Of a stretch of 64,000 nucleotides of DNA, positions 1 to 8,311 are shown in pieces. Origin of the DNA: Arthrobacter sp. (lineage in GTDB: Bacteria; Actinomycetota; Actinomycetes; Actinomycetales; Micrococcaceae); the NCBI RefSeq assembly GCF_031179985.1, contig NZ_JAPSHJ010000008.1, forward strand, positions 62,001 to 126,000. Direction: 5' to 3'. The position numbers and the translations under genes were made by a program. Below the pieces are notes generated by a model, which did no database searches, had not been told where the DNA came from, and saw only the letters and a program-made list of their open reading frames with translations. Positions within the stretch are counted from its first letter, which is position 1. Every line of letters begins with the position of its first letter.

Positions 1-528
1 GATGCAGCGCCCTACACCGGTGAAGTGGGGATCGAGCGGGGCGGGATGCTGGTCCCGCTTGTGGATGTAACGGCCGGAGGCGTTGGCCTGCCAGATCTCC
101 ACGAGCTGCCCGGCGACAGGACGGCCATCGCCGTCGAGCACCCGGCCGGCCACGATGATGCGTTCACCCTGGGGCTCGCCGTTGTGCTGGATGGTGAGGT
201 CGGATTCCAGCGCGTGCACGTCCTGGTGCCCGAAAGCCGGCGAGTAGAGCTCGATCGTTTCAGGATCCGCATGGTGCAGGCTTTTGGTGGGGTGGCGGAG
301 GATGCTGCTGCGGTAGGGCGCGAAGTCCAGCCGTGGCTGCGTCTCCGGCTCGCCGCCGCTGCTGAGCTTGGCGGCATAGGCATAGCCGATGGCCTTGAGC
401 TCGGCGCTCAAATCCGCTTGCGTCTCCACTTTTGGTGTTACCGCTTTCGGGGTAACTTCGGCTGCGTCGGACAGATCCTCGGTGAGGGAATCAGCGTTGT
501 ACGTTTCGGCCGTGAAATTCTCTGGCAC
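1..528 (-). CDS. pcaH: protocatechuate 3,4-dioxygenase beta subunit, 3' end outside window
   Basis: Protocatechuate 3,4-dioxygenase opens the protocatechuate ring between the two hydroxylated carbons (beta-ketoadipate pathway). A GTG start at 528 follows AAGGAGG by 5 bases and opens a frame of 176 codons running off the window. The visible part ends in the family hallmark stretch VEIWQANASGRYIH, then KRDQHPAP and DPHFTGVGRC; the Tyr of GRY matches the first iron-ligand tyrosine of PcaH, and the remaining iron ligands would lie beyond the edge. It starts 47 bases after the dehydratase gene, so it is probably the third gene of that operon. The alpha subunit gene pcaG is expected just outside the window (inference). 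Confidence 0.93.
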   Translation of the reverse strand, partial: MPENFTAETYNADSLTEDLSDAAEVTPKAVTPKVETQADLSAELKAIGYAYAAKLSSGGEPETQPRLDFAPYRSSILRHPTKSLHHADPETIELYSPAFGHQDVHALESDLTIQHNGEPQGERIIVAGRVLDGDGRPVAGQLVEIWQANASGRYIHKRDQHPAPLDPHFTGVGRCI

Positions 529-575
529 AGCAACCTCCTTCGGGTTATCGGTGTTGGCTCGGACAAGGGGTGGTG

Positions 576-2570
576 CTAGCGGGAACGCTTCATTTGATGC
601 AGGTGGTCGTATTGGACGGCATGCCTGACAGGGGCGTTGGGCGCGCCGTAGCCGTCATAGGCGCCGCGGCGTTCCACCATTTCGAAAAACACGCTCCCGA
701 CGGTGGCCGTGTAGAAGTGGAGGAACTCCCCGTCAGCATCCCGGTCGTAGAGGAGGTTGAGTTCCCGCAGGGTGGCAAGGAAATCCGGCTCAAGCGCGAA
801 CCTGGCGTCCAGGTCCTCGTAGTAGTTGTCCGGGATGTGGAGGAACTCCAGGCCTCGGTCACGGCATTCCTTCGCGGTGGCCACGAGGTCGGCGACAGCG
901 AAGGCAATGTGCTCCTGGTACGTCCGCCGAAGGCGACTGCTGCCGCCGTACCTGCTGTCCTGTTGCCCGCCGTCCTGCTGGAGAAGCGGGGCAAGGTTCA
1001 GCACAAGGCGCACCGCGCGGTCCTCAGTAAGCATCACCTGCGAACGGACCAGGCCTGTAGGGCTGGGAACCTCCGCATACGGCTGGGGCTGCAAGGCCAG
1101 CGCGCTGGTGTAGAACAGAACGGCTTCATCGAAGTGCTGCCACGGCTGCGCCAGGTTCACATGGTCAATCACGGCACCTGTTGTGGGGGATCCGGATCCT
1201 CCACCTGACGCTCCTAAAGCAACCGGAAACTGGTGAGTTGCCTGCTCGTCGCCGAATTCGGAAGTCCACGCCGCCGTTCCATCAGGGTTGCCCTGGCAGA
1301 GGAAGATCTCCGTGGAGTCCGGCGCAGCGAACCCCTGGAACACCTCCTCATTGGCCTGGCTCTTACGCGGCACGGCCGGGGCCTTGAGCTGCTGGGCGCG
1401 GGCGGAGGCAAGCAAGGGTGAATCGACGTCGAATCCCAGGGCGGCAATGGTGGGCGCGACGCTCAGTGGCCCCGATGCACCCGACGCGGGTTCTTCGTTG
1501 ATGATCACGCGTGCGTGCCCCATAGTCCACAGTTGCACAGCCTTTGTGCGGTGGCGTCCGTTGAACTCGAAACCCAGCTGGCCCAGGACCTTTTCCAGCC
1601 CGGCCGCGTCCCCTGCCCTGACTTCGGCAAAGTTGAAGCCCGCAGGTTCAGCCACCTTCGGGAGGGTTGCCAACTCCATGGGATAACGACGGCGGACAGC
1701 GGCCCCGCTCACTGCAGGTGTGCCGCTGCTGTTGCCAACCCGTGGGTGGATATCAAGCCACTGGGCACTTTGCTCTTCCAGCCAAATGAGGGAGCGCATG
1801 GCATCAACAGCGGTGCGCTCGACGTCGGACTGGCGGAAGACGTCGTTGAAGACTTCGAGCGAGACAGGGCCCGCGTATCCTGCCCGGACAACATGACCCA
1901 TGAATTTGGCGAGCTCAAACTGACCCTCTCCGGGGAAGACACGGTAGTGCCGGCTCCAGGAGAGTACGTCCAGGGAGAGCTTGGGCGCGTCGGCTACCTG
2001 GACGAAGAAGATTTTGGCGGGGTTGATGCCTTCAATCGGAGCCGTATCCCAGTCGCGGGAGAGGATGTGGAAAGAGTCCAGGCACGTCCCCAGGTTTGGA
2101 TGGTCCACCGCCTTGACCAGCCGGTGGGCATGCTCGTAGTCGTTGACATACTTGCCCCAGGCCAATGCCTCATAAGCCACTTTGACGCCGTAGTTTCCCG
2201 CAAGCTCCGCAAGGCGCGACAGCTGCTCTGCCCGGAGGTCGTCGTCGTCGATGGTGGCTGTGGCGACGTTGGTGCAGGCCAGCATGGTGTCCATGCCCAA
2301 GCGGGACATGAGCTTGAACTTCGCCTCAGCGCGGCGCAGGTTCCCCGGAAGCAGGTCCTCGTTGACGCTGTCGAAATCGCGGAACGGCTGATAAAGGTCC
2401 AACGTCAGTCCGAGGTCTGCGGCCATGGTCCTGACGTCCTCAGGGCTCAGCGGCGAGGTCACCAGGTCCTGTTCGAAAATTTCAATGCCGTCGAAACCGG
2501 CAATTGCACACGCCTGCATCTTCTCCTTCAGCGTCCCCGACAGGCACACTGTAGCGATTCCCGTGCGCAT
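576..2570 (-). CDS. quiC: 3-dehydroshikimate dehydratase, QuiC type, fused to HPPD-like domain
   Basis: This enzyme should convert 3-dehydroshikimate to protocatechuate, joining quinate/shikimate breakdown to pcaGH. The 664-residue protein has an N-terminal xylose-isomerase-like TIM barrel (about 1-275). E134 (YEAL), D165 (CLDS), Q191 (FVQVAD) and E239 (LEVF) sit at the positions of the metal ligands known for Pseudomonas QuiC1. The C-terminal half (about 300-664) is vicinal-oxygen-chelate / 4-hydroxyphenylpyruvate dioxygenase-like and keeps a potential His-His-Glu triad at H470, H554 and E630. The ATG shares one base with the stop of the dehydrogenase gene (TGATG), so the two are probably translationally coupled. 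The reaction of the C-terminal domain is uncertain; database names often call the whole protein an HPPD. Confidence 0.9.
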   Translation of the reverse strand: MRTGIATVCLSGTLKEKMQACAIAGFDGIEIFEQDLVTSPLSPEDVRTMAADLGLTLDLYQPFRDFDSVNEDLLPGNLRRAEAKFKLMSRLGMDTMLACTNVATATIDDDDLRAEQLSRLAELAGNYGVKVAYEALAWGKYVNDYEHAHRLVKAVDHPNLGTCLDSFHILSRDWDTAPIEGINPAKIFFVQVADAPKLSLDVLSWSRHYRVFPGEGQFELAKFMGHVVRAGYAGPVSLEVFNDVFRQSDVERTAVDAMRSLIWLEEQSAQWLDIHPRVGNSSGTPAVSGAAVRRRYPMELATLPKVAEPAGFNFAEVRAGDAAGLEKVLGQLGFEFNGRHRTKAVQLWTMGHARVIINEEPASGASGPLSVAPTIAALGFDVDSPLLASARAQQLKAPAVPRKSQANEEVFQGFAAPDSTEIFLCQGNPDGTAAWTSEFGDEQATHQFPVALGASGGGSGSPTTGAVIDHVNLAQPWQHFDEAVLFYTSALALQPQPYAEVPSPTGLVRSQVMLTEDRAVRLVLNLAPLLQQDGGQQDSRYGGSSRLRRTYQEHIAFAVADLVATAKECRDRGLEFLHIPDNYYEDLDARFALEPDFLATLRELNLLYDRDADGEFLHFYTATVGSVFFEMVERRGAYDGYGAPNAPVRHAVQYDHLHQMKRSR

Positions 2571-3451
2571 CAGACGGTCACCCCTTCCGCGGCCACAAGC
2601 TCCAGGAAGTGGGCACGCATCCGTTCCGCATCGGCTTCGAGTCCGGTGAAGATCCGGAAAGAATCTGCTGCCTGACCCACCGCCATCCGCCCGCCGTCGA
2701 GGACATCGCAGCCCTTGGCCTTGGCTTCACGTACGAGTTCGGTTTCGATCGGGCGGTACACGATGTCTGCCACCCAGTGGCGGGATTCCAGGAGTGACGG
2801 CTCCAACGGCGTGCCGGGATGGGCGGCCATGCCGGTGGGAGTGCAGTGGACCAGGCCGTCCGCCAGCAGCATTAGCCGCGGCAGCTCCGCCGTCGTCCGG
2901 GCGGTGATGGTCCTGTCCGGGAAGAGAGCGGAAAGCTCGACGGCGCGTTCGGCGCACCGCGCTGTGTCCATATCCACGAGGTCCAGCGTCTGGGCGCCGG
3001 CCATCAGCAGCGCGTACGCGACGGCGGAACCAGCCCCGCCGGCTCCAAGCTGGACCACCCGGCTGAGTTTGGCATCGGGAAGGCCCGAGGATAGGGCTGC
3101 ACCGAAGCCGGAACAGTCGGTGTTGTGACCGATTAAGCGGCCATCCCTGATTACCACGGTGTTCACGGCGCCCAGCTTTCGGGCGTCCGGCGACACTTCA
3201 TCAAGATGATCCAGAACCAGTTGCTTGCAGGGATGGGTGATGTTGAGGCCGTTGAAGCCGAGGCGGAAAGCTGCCGTCAGCAATTCGCCGACTGCCGCGG
3301 CCGGGACGTCGATTTCGCCCAAATCGATGGGGCGGTAGAGATAGCGGAGGCCTTGCCGGTCACCTTCGCGTTCATGCATGAGGGGCGTCAGCGAGGGCAT
3401 CACACCGTCCCCTATGAGTCCTACGAGAAAGGACTCTGCTCGATTGCTCAT
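2570..3451 (-). CDS. qsuD: quinate/shikimate dehydrogenase, QsuD/AroE family
   Basis: A 293-residue AroE-fold enzyme, expected to oxidise quinate to 3-dehydroquinate and/or shikimate to 3-dehydroshikimate. Substrate-side motifs are SLTP (20-23), NITHPCK with catalytic K76, AVNT (95-98) and NTDCSGF with D112. The nucleotide fold has GAGGAG (136-141), and the following strand ends in LVDMD with acidic D160, where NADP-dependent biosynthetic AroE proteins carry a basic NRT-type motif. That favours NAD and a catabolic role, as known for corynebacterial quinate/shikimate dehydrogenases. It is the first gene of the operon with quiC and pcaH. Whether quinate or shikimate is preferred cannot be read from the sequence. 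Confidence 0.88.
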   Translation of the reverse strand: MSNRAESFLVGLIGDGVMPSLTPLMHEREGDRQGLRYLYRPIDLGEIDVPAAAVGELLTAAFRLGFNGLNITHPCKQLVLDHLDEVSPDARKLGAVNTVVIRDGRLIGHNTDCSGFGAALSSGLPDAKLSRVVQLGAGGAGSAVAYALLMAGAQTLDLVDMDTARCAERAVELSALFPDRTITARTTAELPRLMLLADGLVHCTPTGMAAHPGTPLEPSLLESRHWVADIVYRPIETELVREAKAKGCDVLDGGRMAVGQAADSFRIFTGLEADAERMRAHFLELVAAEGVTV

Positions 3452-3557
3452 CCGGTTAGCTCCTTTGACAACACCACGCGGCCGCTTTGACGCCGCAGCG
3501 TCGGCTCACGCCGGGTGGTACGAGTTACAGTACAGGAAATGTTCATATGATGCACTC

Positions 3558-3576
3558 TTGTTCTTATCCCGAACAA
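3558..3576. promoter_or_regulatory. inverted repeat upstream of qsuD operon, possible operator
   Basis: TTGTTC and GAACAA form a perfect 6-base inverted repeat around a 7-base spacer, directly before the qsuD-quiC-pcaH operon and just after the stop of the IclR gene (107 bases upstream of the qsuD start). A second TGTTC lies about 20 bases away at 3540. It is a plausible site for the neighbouring IclR regulator; no binding evidence exists here. Confidence 0.4.
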
Positions 3577-3578
3577 AG

Positions 3579-4448
3579 TTAGCGTTCGGGCAGGCGGGCC
3601 GCGAGTTCAGCGGCTGCTTCCTGAAGCACAGGCACAAGGGCCACCAAGGCTTCCTGGTTGAGCCGGAACACCGGAACGGCTGTGGCCAGCGCCGCAAAAC
3701 CGTGGCCCTGGGAATTGAAAACCGGAACGGCGACGGCGCGCATCCCGAGCTCGTTCTCCTGATCCATGGTGGCGTAGCCGCGCTTTCGGACCAGGTCAAT
3801 TTCCGCTCGAAAGGCATCTCGGTCGGTGATGGAGAACTCCGTCAGCGGCGCCAGTTCCAGGCTTTCAACAAGTTCCTTGCGGGTGGCTTCGTCAGCAAAG
3901 GCCACCAAGGCTTTCCCCACGGCCGTGGTGTGAAGCGATCCGAGATGTCCGGGGTCGCTGGTAACCCGGAACGTTTGCGGACCGTCCACCTTGTTCACCG
4001 TCAGGTGATGCTTTCCATCGCGCACCGAAAGGATTGTGGCCTCGGCCGTCAATTCGGTAACTCTGCGCAGGATGGGCAGGGCGGTGCCGGCGAAGCCGTG
4101 ATGATTGGAGACCCGCTGGCCGAGCTGGAAGACCCGCAACCCGAGATGGTAGCGACGGCCCTCCGGTTCGTAGTCCACAAACCCGTCCCGCGTGAGCGAT
4201 CCGAGCAGCCGGTAAGTGGTGCTGAACGGGAGCTCGGCCCGGCGGGAGATCTCGGCAGCACTGGCACCGCGTGGCTCGTCCCCAAGCAGTACCAGCAGGC
4301 CGAGCGCCTTCCCGACCATATCCGTGCGCGAATCATCCTTGCCTCCCTTCAATGCCCTGACAGCAATGCCTCCCTTGGCGTCCGCGGTTCCATTGGAGGC
4401 ATCATGGCCTGTGTTTTGACTCACACTCATAGCTCGATGTTGCCACAT
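3579..4448 (-). CDS. IclR family transcriptional regulator
   Basis: A 289-residue IclR-type regulator. The N-terminal winged helix-turn-helix (about 30-95) includes ASAAEISRRAELPFSTTYRLL, and the C-terminal ligand-binding domain contains LHTTAVGKALVAF, typical of the family's effector pocket. It sits between the qsuD-quiC-pcaH operon and the divergent MHS transporter, so it most likely controls quinate/shikimate use with an aromatic or cyclohexane carboxylate effector (inference from position). The first ATG at 4448 has no ribosome binding site and lies inside an inverted repeat; Met7 (4430) is an alternative start. Confidence 0.9.
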   Translation of the reverse strand: MWQHRAMSVSQNTGHDASNGTADAKGGIAVRALKGGKDDSRTDMVGKALGLLVLLGDEPRGASAAEISRRAELPFSTTYRLLGSLTRDGFVDYEPEGRRYHLGLRVFQLGQRVSNHHGFAGTALPILRRVTELTAEATILSVRDGKHHLTVNKVDGPQTFRVTSDPGHLGSLHTTAVGKALVAFADEATRKELVESLELAPLTEFSITDRDAFRAEIDLVRKRGYATMDQENELGMRAVAVPVFNSQGHGFAALATAVPVFRLNQEALVALVPVLQEAAAELAARLPER

Positions 4449-4545
4449 AGTGAGAGCTATTGCTAGATCATGAAAGTTTTTCTTGACAGGTGACTGTGCT
4501 CACATTCATGCTTGCTGTATCGCAACAGTAGCTCTCACCATGTGG
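4443..4545. promoter_or_regulatory. divergent promoter region with a long inverted repeat
   Basis: CCACATAGTGAGAGCTA (4443-4459) is repeated in inverse orientation as TAGCTCTCACCATGTGG (4529-4545), matching at 16 of 17 bases. The copies bracket the intergenic region between the IclR gene and the MHS gene. Between them is a TTGACA (4483-4488), a candidate -35 box for the transporter. The left copy overlaps the first possible IclR start codon, so a protein bound there could block the regulator's own expression. Best read as paired operators for the IclR protein (inference). Confidence 0.55.
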
Positions 4546-4647
4546 CTACGGGTCTTCCCAAAGACCTCGCGGCGCCCCACACTGAACCGGTAGCCGTTGA
4601 GAAGCGCATGATTCATCCGCGACATAGTCGTCACGCAAAGGAACACC

Positions 4648-5967
4648 ATGAGCCAGACCCTCCCGTCCAGCACGCCGGACGTCTCAGCACCGGCCGGGAC
4701 CCCCAAGAAAGCAGCCATTGCAAGTTTCCTGGGCAGCGCCGTCGAGTACTACGACTTCTTCATCTTCGGTTCTGCCGCCGCCCTGATTTTTCCCACCGTG
4801 TTCTTCCCCGATGCCGACGCCAACGCGGCCATCATGTCCTTCGCCACCTTCGGCTTTGCCTATGTGGCACGGCCGGTAGGTGCCGTCATCCTGGGTCACT
4901 TCGGCGACCGTGTGGGCCGGCGGAAAGTACTCATGTTCACCCTCCTGCTGATGGGTGCCTCCACGTTCCTGATTGGATGCCTGCCGGACTTCAACACTGT
5001 GGGCTGGTGGGCCCCGGCCCTGCTGGTGGTGGCACGTCTCTGCCAGGGGCTCTCCGCAGCTGGCGAGCAGGCCGGCGCTTCCTCCATGACACTGGAGCAT
5101 GCACCTGACAACCGCCGCTCCTTCTTCACGTCGTGGACTCTCACCGGTACCCAGGGCGGCCAGATCCTTGCGGCCCTCGTCTTTATCCCGGTCCTCGCCC
5201 TTCCTGATGAGATCAAGTACGGCATCGGCTGGCGGATTCCGTTCTGGCTCAGCGCAGTGGTGGTTGTGGTGGCCTTCTTTATCCGCCGCACGCTGCACGA
5301 GCCGCCGGCCTTCGAGGAAGCCCAAAAGAATGCCGAGATCTCCAAGCTTCCTGTGGCTGACCTTCTCAAGTCACACTGGCGCGACGTCCTCCGGGTTGTT
5401 GCCTGTGCCTTCATCGCCGCAGTATCCACGGTGTTCGGTACCCTTGCGATCAGCTATGCCAAGACCGTCGCCGGCGTAGACGGGACCACCACACTGTGGC
5501 TCGTGGTCGGCGCCAACCTGGTGGCCCTCGGCACGCAGCCCCTGTTCGGGCAGCTTGCCGACAGAATCGGCCGGAAGCCGGTCTTTATCTATGGCGCACT
5601 GGCCAGTGCGGTGCTGACGCCCGTATTCCTGCTCAGCCTCGAATCCGGCAGCGTGCCTCTGATGTTCCTTGCAGCCATCGGCTTCTTCTCCTTTGGTTAC
5701 GCGGCCTCCAACGCCGTCTGGCCCTCCTTTTACGCCGAAATGTTCAGCACCAAAGTAAGGTTCTCCGGCCTGGCTATCGGAACCCAGCTCGGCTTCCTTA
5801 TGGCAGGCTTTGCTCCGGCCATTGTTGCGGCTTTGGGCGGCATCAAGCCCGGCGGCTGGGTGCAGATCAGCATCTTCACTGCCGTCATCTGCGTCATTGC
5901 CGCCACCTCGGCGCTCACTGCCAAGGAGACCTTCCGGGTGCCCACAAAGGAGCTCGGCCTCAAGTAG
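4648..5967 (+). CDS. MHS-type MFS transporter, probable shikimate/quinate uptake
   Basis: A 439-residue, 12-helix major facilitator of the metabolite:H+ symporter type. The N-terminus has the hallmark VEYYDFFIFGSAAAL in helix 1 and GDRVGRRKVL after helix 2; a second GQLADRIGRKPVF marks the second half. AAAGGA lies 5 bases before the ATG. Divergent from an IclR regulator and next to quinate/shikimate catabolic genes, it probably imports shikimate, quinate or protocatechuate by proton symport (ShiA-like; inference from context). The long first loop after helix 1 (FFPDADANAA) fits MHS proteins. Confidence 0.88.
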   Translation: MSQTLPSSTPDVSAPAGTPKKAAIASFLGSAVEYYDFFIFGSAAALIFPTVFFPDADANAAIMSFATFGFAYVARPVGAVILGHFGDRVGRRKVLMFTLLLMGASTFLIGCLPDFNTVGWWAPALLVVARLCQGLSAAGEQAGASSMTLEHAPDNRRSFFTSWTLTGTQGGQILAALVFIPVLALPDEIKYGIGWRIPFWLSAVVVVVAFFIRRTLHEPPAFEEAQKNAEISKLPVADLLKSHWRDVLRVVACAFIAAVSTVFGTLAISYAKTVAGVDGTTTLWLVVGANLVALGTQPLFGQLADRIGRKPVFIYGALASAVLTPVFLLSLESGSVPLMFLAAIGFFSFGYAASNAVWPSFYAEMFSTKVRFSGLAIGTQLGFLMAGFAPAIVAALGGIKPGGWVQISIFTAVICVIAATSALTAKETFRVPTKELGLK

Positions 5968-5973
5968 CCTGCT

Positions 5974-6071
5974 CCGCCGTCGTGACCCTGTTTCCTTGCG
6001 AAGCTCACGGCACCACGGCGAGTCGTCGGCCTAAAAGGTCAGTTCAGCCTCAAAGAAGGTCACGACGGCGG
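5974..6071. repeat. 14-base perfect inverted repeat between convergent genes
   Basis: CCGCCGTCGTGACC at 5974-5987 and GGTCACGACGGCGG at 6058-6071 are exact reverse complements separated by 70 bases. They fill the space between the convergent MHS transporter and DNA ligase genes. There is no T-run, so this is not a classical terminator, though a folded transcript from either side would carry a long-looped hairpin. Confidence 0.6.
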
Positions 6072-6079
6072 TCCAGCGG

Positions 6080-7162
6080 TTAAATCTTGGTAGCCAGCAC
6101 CTCGGCCAGATCATAATTAACGGGTTCTTCAAGCTGGTCATAGGTGCAGGACCGGGGATCCCTGTCCGGGCGCCAGCGCACGAACTGCGCCACATGGCGG
6201 AAACGCTCGCCTTCCATGTGGTCGTACGCAACTTCGAGGACGCGCTCCGGCCGGAGGGGCGTGAACGAGAGGTCCTTGCCCGCACTCCACCGGCTGCCCT
6301 CAGCCTTGCGCGGGGTGCGTTTGCCTTCCTCCTGCTTGGCCCAGGCCCAGGGGTGGTCATCGAAGTCGGTGACCAGGGGCTGCAGTTCCTCGAAAAGTTC
6401 CTTGCGGCGCTTCATGGGAAAAGCGCCCACCACCCCAACACTCGCGAGTACGCCGTCGTCGTCATAAAGCCCAAGCAGCAGGGAGCCGATGAGGTCCGTT
6501 CCGCTGGTATGCACGCGATAGCCGGCCAGGACGCAGTCAGCTGTGCGGGCGTGCTTGACTTTGAACATTGTCCGCTTGTCCGGCTGGTACTTGCCGTCCA
6601 TCGGTTTGGCGATGATGCCGTCCAGTCCTGCACCCTCAAACTGATGGAACCATTGCTCGGCCCTCATCTTGTCGTGGGTGACGGCGGTGAGATGAATCGG
6701 GGCGTTGGCACCGGAAAGCGCCTCTTCCAGGGCACTGCGCCGTTGGGAGAACGGCTGGCTGGTGAAGTCCTGGTCCTCCAGGGCCAGCAGGTCAAACGCC
6801 ACAAACTTCACGGGCGTCTGCTCGGACAGCAGCTTTACCCGGCTCGCGGCCGGGTGGATCCGCTGCTGGAGGGCATCAAAGTCGAGCCGGTCCCCGGACG
6901 GTCCAACCAGGATGATTTCGCCGTCGAGCACGCAGCGCGTTGGCAGGTTGGCTTTCAGTGCTTCCACCAGTTCAGGGAAATAGCGGGTCATCGGCTTGCC
7001 GTTGCGGCTGCCGATTTCCACGTCCTCTCCGTCGCGGAAGATGATGGACCGGAATCCGTCCCACTTCGGCTCGTAGCTCATGTTGCCGTCCGGGATGGCT
7101 GTGACGGATTTGGCGAGCATGGGGGCGACAGGGGGCATGACTGGCAGCTGCATGAGGCCCAT
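6080..7162 (-). CDS. ligC: ATP-dependent DNA ligase, LigC type
   Basis: A 360-residue stand-alone ATP-dependent DNA ligase, close in size to mycobacterial LigC. Motif I is EPKWDGFR with adenylated Lys33; the DGEIIL and FVAFDLL stretches correspond to motifs Ia and III, LDGIIAKP to motif IV and MFKVKH to motif V. The C-terminal oligonucleotide-binding fold (about 215-355) contains GSLLLGLYDDDG. There are no polymerase or nuclease domains as in LigD, and no Ku gene nearby. Known LigC enzymes act in repair, including base excision repair or back-up end joining; the role here is inferred. It is monocistronic and convergent with the MHS transporter. Confidence 0.9.
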   Translation of the reverse strand: MGLMQLPVMPPVAPMLAKSVTAIPDGNMSYEPKWDGFRSIIFRDGEDVEIGSRNGKPMTRYFPELVEALKANLPTRCVLDGEIILVGPSGDRLDFDALQQRIHPAASRVKLLSEQTPVKFVAFDLLALEDQDFTSQPFSQRRSALEEALSGANAPIHLTAVTHDKMRAEQWFHQFEGAGLDGIIAKPMDGKYQPDKRTMFKVKHARTADCVLAGYRVHTSGTDLIGSLLLGLYDDDGVLASVGVVGAFPMKRRKELFEELQPLVTDFDDHPWAWAKQEEGKRTPRKAEGSRWSAGKDLSFTPLRPERVLEVAYDHMEGERFRHVAQFVRWRPDRDPRSCTYDQLEEPVNYDLAEVLATKI

Positions 7163-7282
7163 TCTTGCCCGGACACCCGCTCAGCGCTACCCCCGTTGCC
7201 ACATCTGGACCCAGCAACAAAACGGGGCAACAGAGGCCCTGAAGTCCTCGACATCCGCCGGGCAGCGACGTAGACCTTAACG

Positions 7283-8311
7283 ATGGCTACCTTCGGATTT
7301 CACGCATCGCATGAACAGATCAGTCCAGGCCAGTTGCTGAAAGACGTTCAGCTGGCAGAACAGGCCGGGTTCGACGCCGCAATGTGCTCGGACCATATCG
7401 AGCCCTGGTCAGCAAGCCAAGGGCATTCCGGCTTTGCGTGGTCCTGGCTTGGGGCAGCCCTCGCCACCACATCCCTTCGCTTCGGCGTGGTCACCGCACC
7501 GGGCCAGCGCTACCACCCCACGATCATTGCCCATGCCTCGGCAACTCTCGCCGACATGTTTCCCGGCAGGTTCTGGCTGGCCCCCGGGTCCGGCGAAAAC
7601 ATGAACGAGCACGTCACCGGTGATCCCTGGCCCCCGAAAGAGTTACGCCAGCAACGGTTGGAAGAGTGCGTTGAGATCATTCGTCGCCTGCATGCGGGTG
7701 AGGAAGTCACGCACCACGGGGTGGTCACGGTGCAACAGGCAAGGCTCTGGGATGTTCCGGAGATCAAGCCCTTGCTGATCGCGCCTGCCGTGAGTGTGGA
7801 CACTGCGCGTCGTTCCGCGGCGTGGGCTGACGGGCTGGTCACCGTCAACCAGCCCGCTGAAAAGCTCCGGGAAATGCTTGCGGTGTACCGGGACAACGGC
7901 GGCCGCGGTAAGGCAGTGCTTCAGGTGCATCTGTCCTGGGCGGAGCGGGAAGAAGATGCCGTGGCCATCGCCCTGGACCAGTGGCACTCGAACGTCTTCT
8001 CGCCGCCGGTGATCTGGGACCTGCCAACAGCAGCGCATTTCGACGGCGTCAGTGCGGCCGTGGGAGAGGAGCAGATCCGCAAGGTGGTGAACGTCTCCGC
8101 AGACACAGCCCAGCATGCAGCCTGGCTGCAGGCATACGTGGACCTTGGCTTCGACGAGTTGTATCTGCACTTCGTCGGCCAGCATCAGGAACCGTTCATC
8201 AACACTTTCGCCGAGCGGGTCCTGCCCGAACTCCGGGGATCCAACGCCCGCTCGCTGAATTCGGTCCCTCCTGACCGCTCTGTCACCCTCGACCAGGAGG
8301 TTTCGCCGTGA
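7283..8311 (+). CDS. LLM-class flavin oxidoreductase, non-F420 type
   Basis: A 342-residue luciferase-like (TIM-barrel) flavin-dependent oxidoreductase. Family landmarks are the N-terminal GFHASHEQ, CSDHIEPW, the LRFGVVTAPGQRYHP core strand and FWLAPGSGENMNEHV. It resembles the subgroup usually described as probable non-F420 flavinoid oxidoreductases. Its stop overlaps the GTG of the downstream GH13 gene (GTGA, 8308-8311), so the two are translationally coupled and may work on related substrates. Substrate unknown. No F420 biosynthesis gene is in the window, so the cofactor is not settled. Confidence 0.82.
   Translation: MATFGFHASHEQISPGQLLKDVQLAEQAGFDAAMCSDHIEPWSASQGHSGFAWSWLGAALATTSLRFGVVTAPGQRYHPTIIAHASATLADMFPGRFWLAPGSGENMNEHVTGDPWPPKELRQQRLEECVEIIRRLHAGEEVTHHGVVTVQQARLWDVPEIKPLLIAPAVSVDTARRSAAWADGLVTVNQPAEKLREMLAVYRDNGGRGKAVLQVHLSWAEREEDAVAIALDQWHSNVFSPPVIWDLPTAAHFDGVSAAVGEEQIRKVVNVSADTAQHAAWLQAYVDLGFDELYLHFVGQHQEPFINTFAERVLPELRGSNARSLNSVPPDRSVTLDQEVSP

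Noticed and set aside
1515..2675. 386-codon plus-strand frame opposite quiC
   Set aside because: The minus strand encodes a protein with all QuiC1 metal ligands; the plus frame has none of a protein's features.
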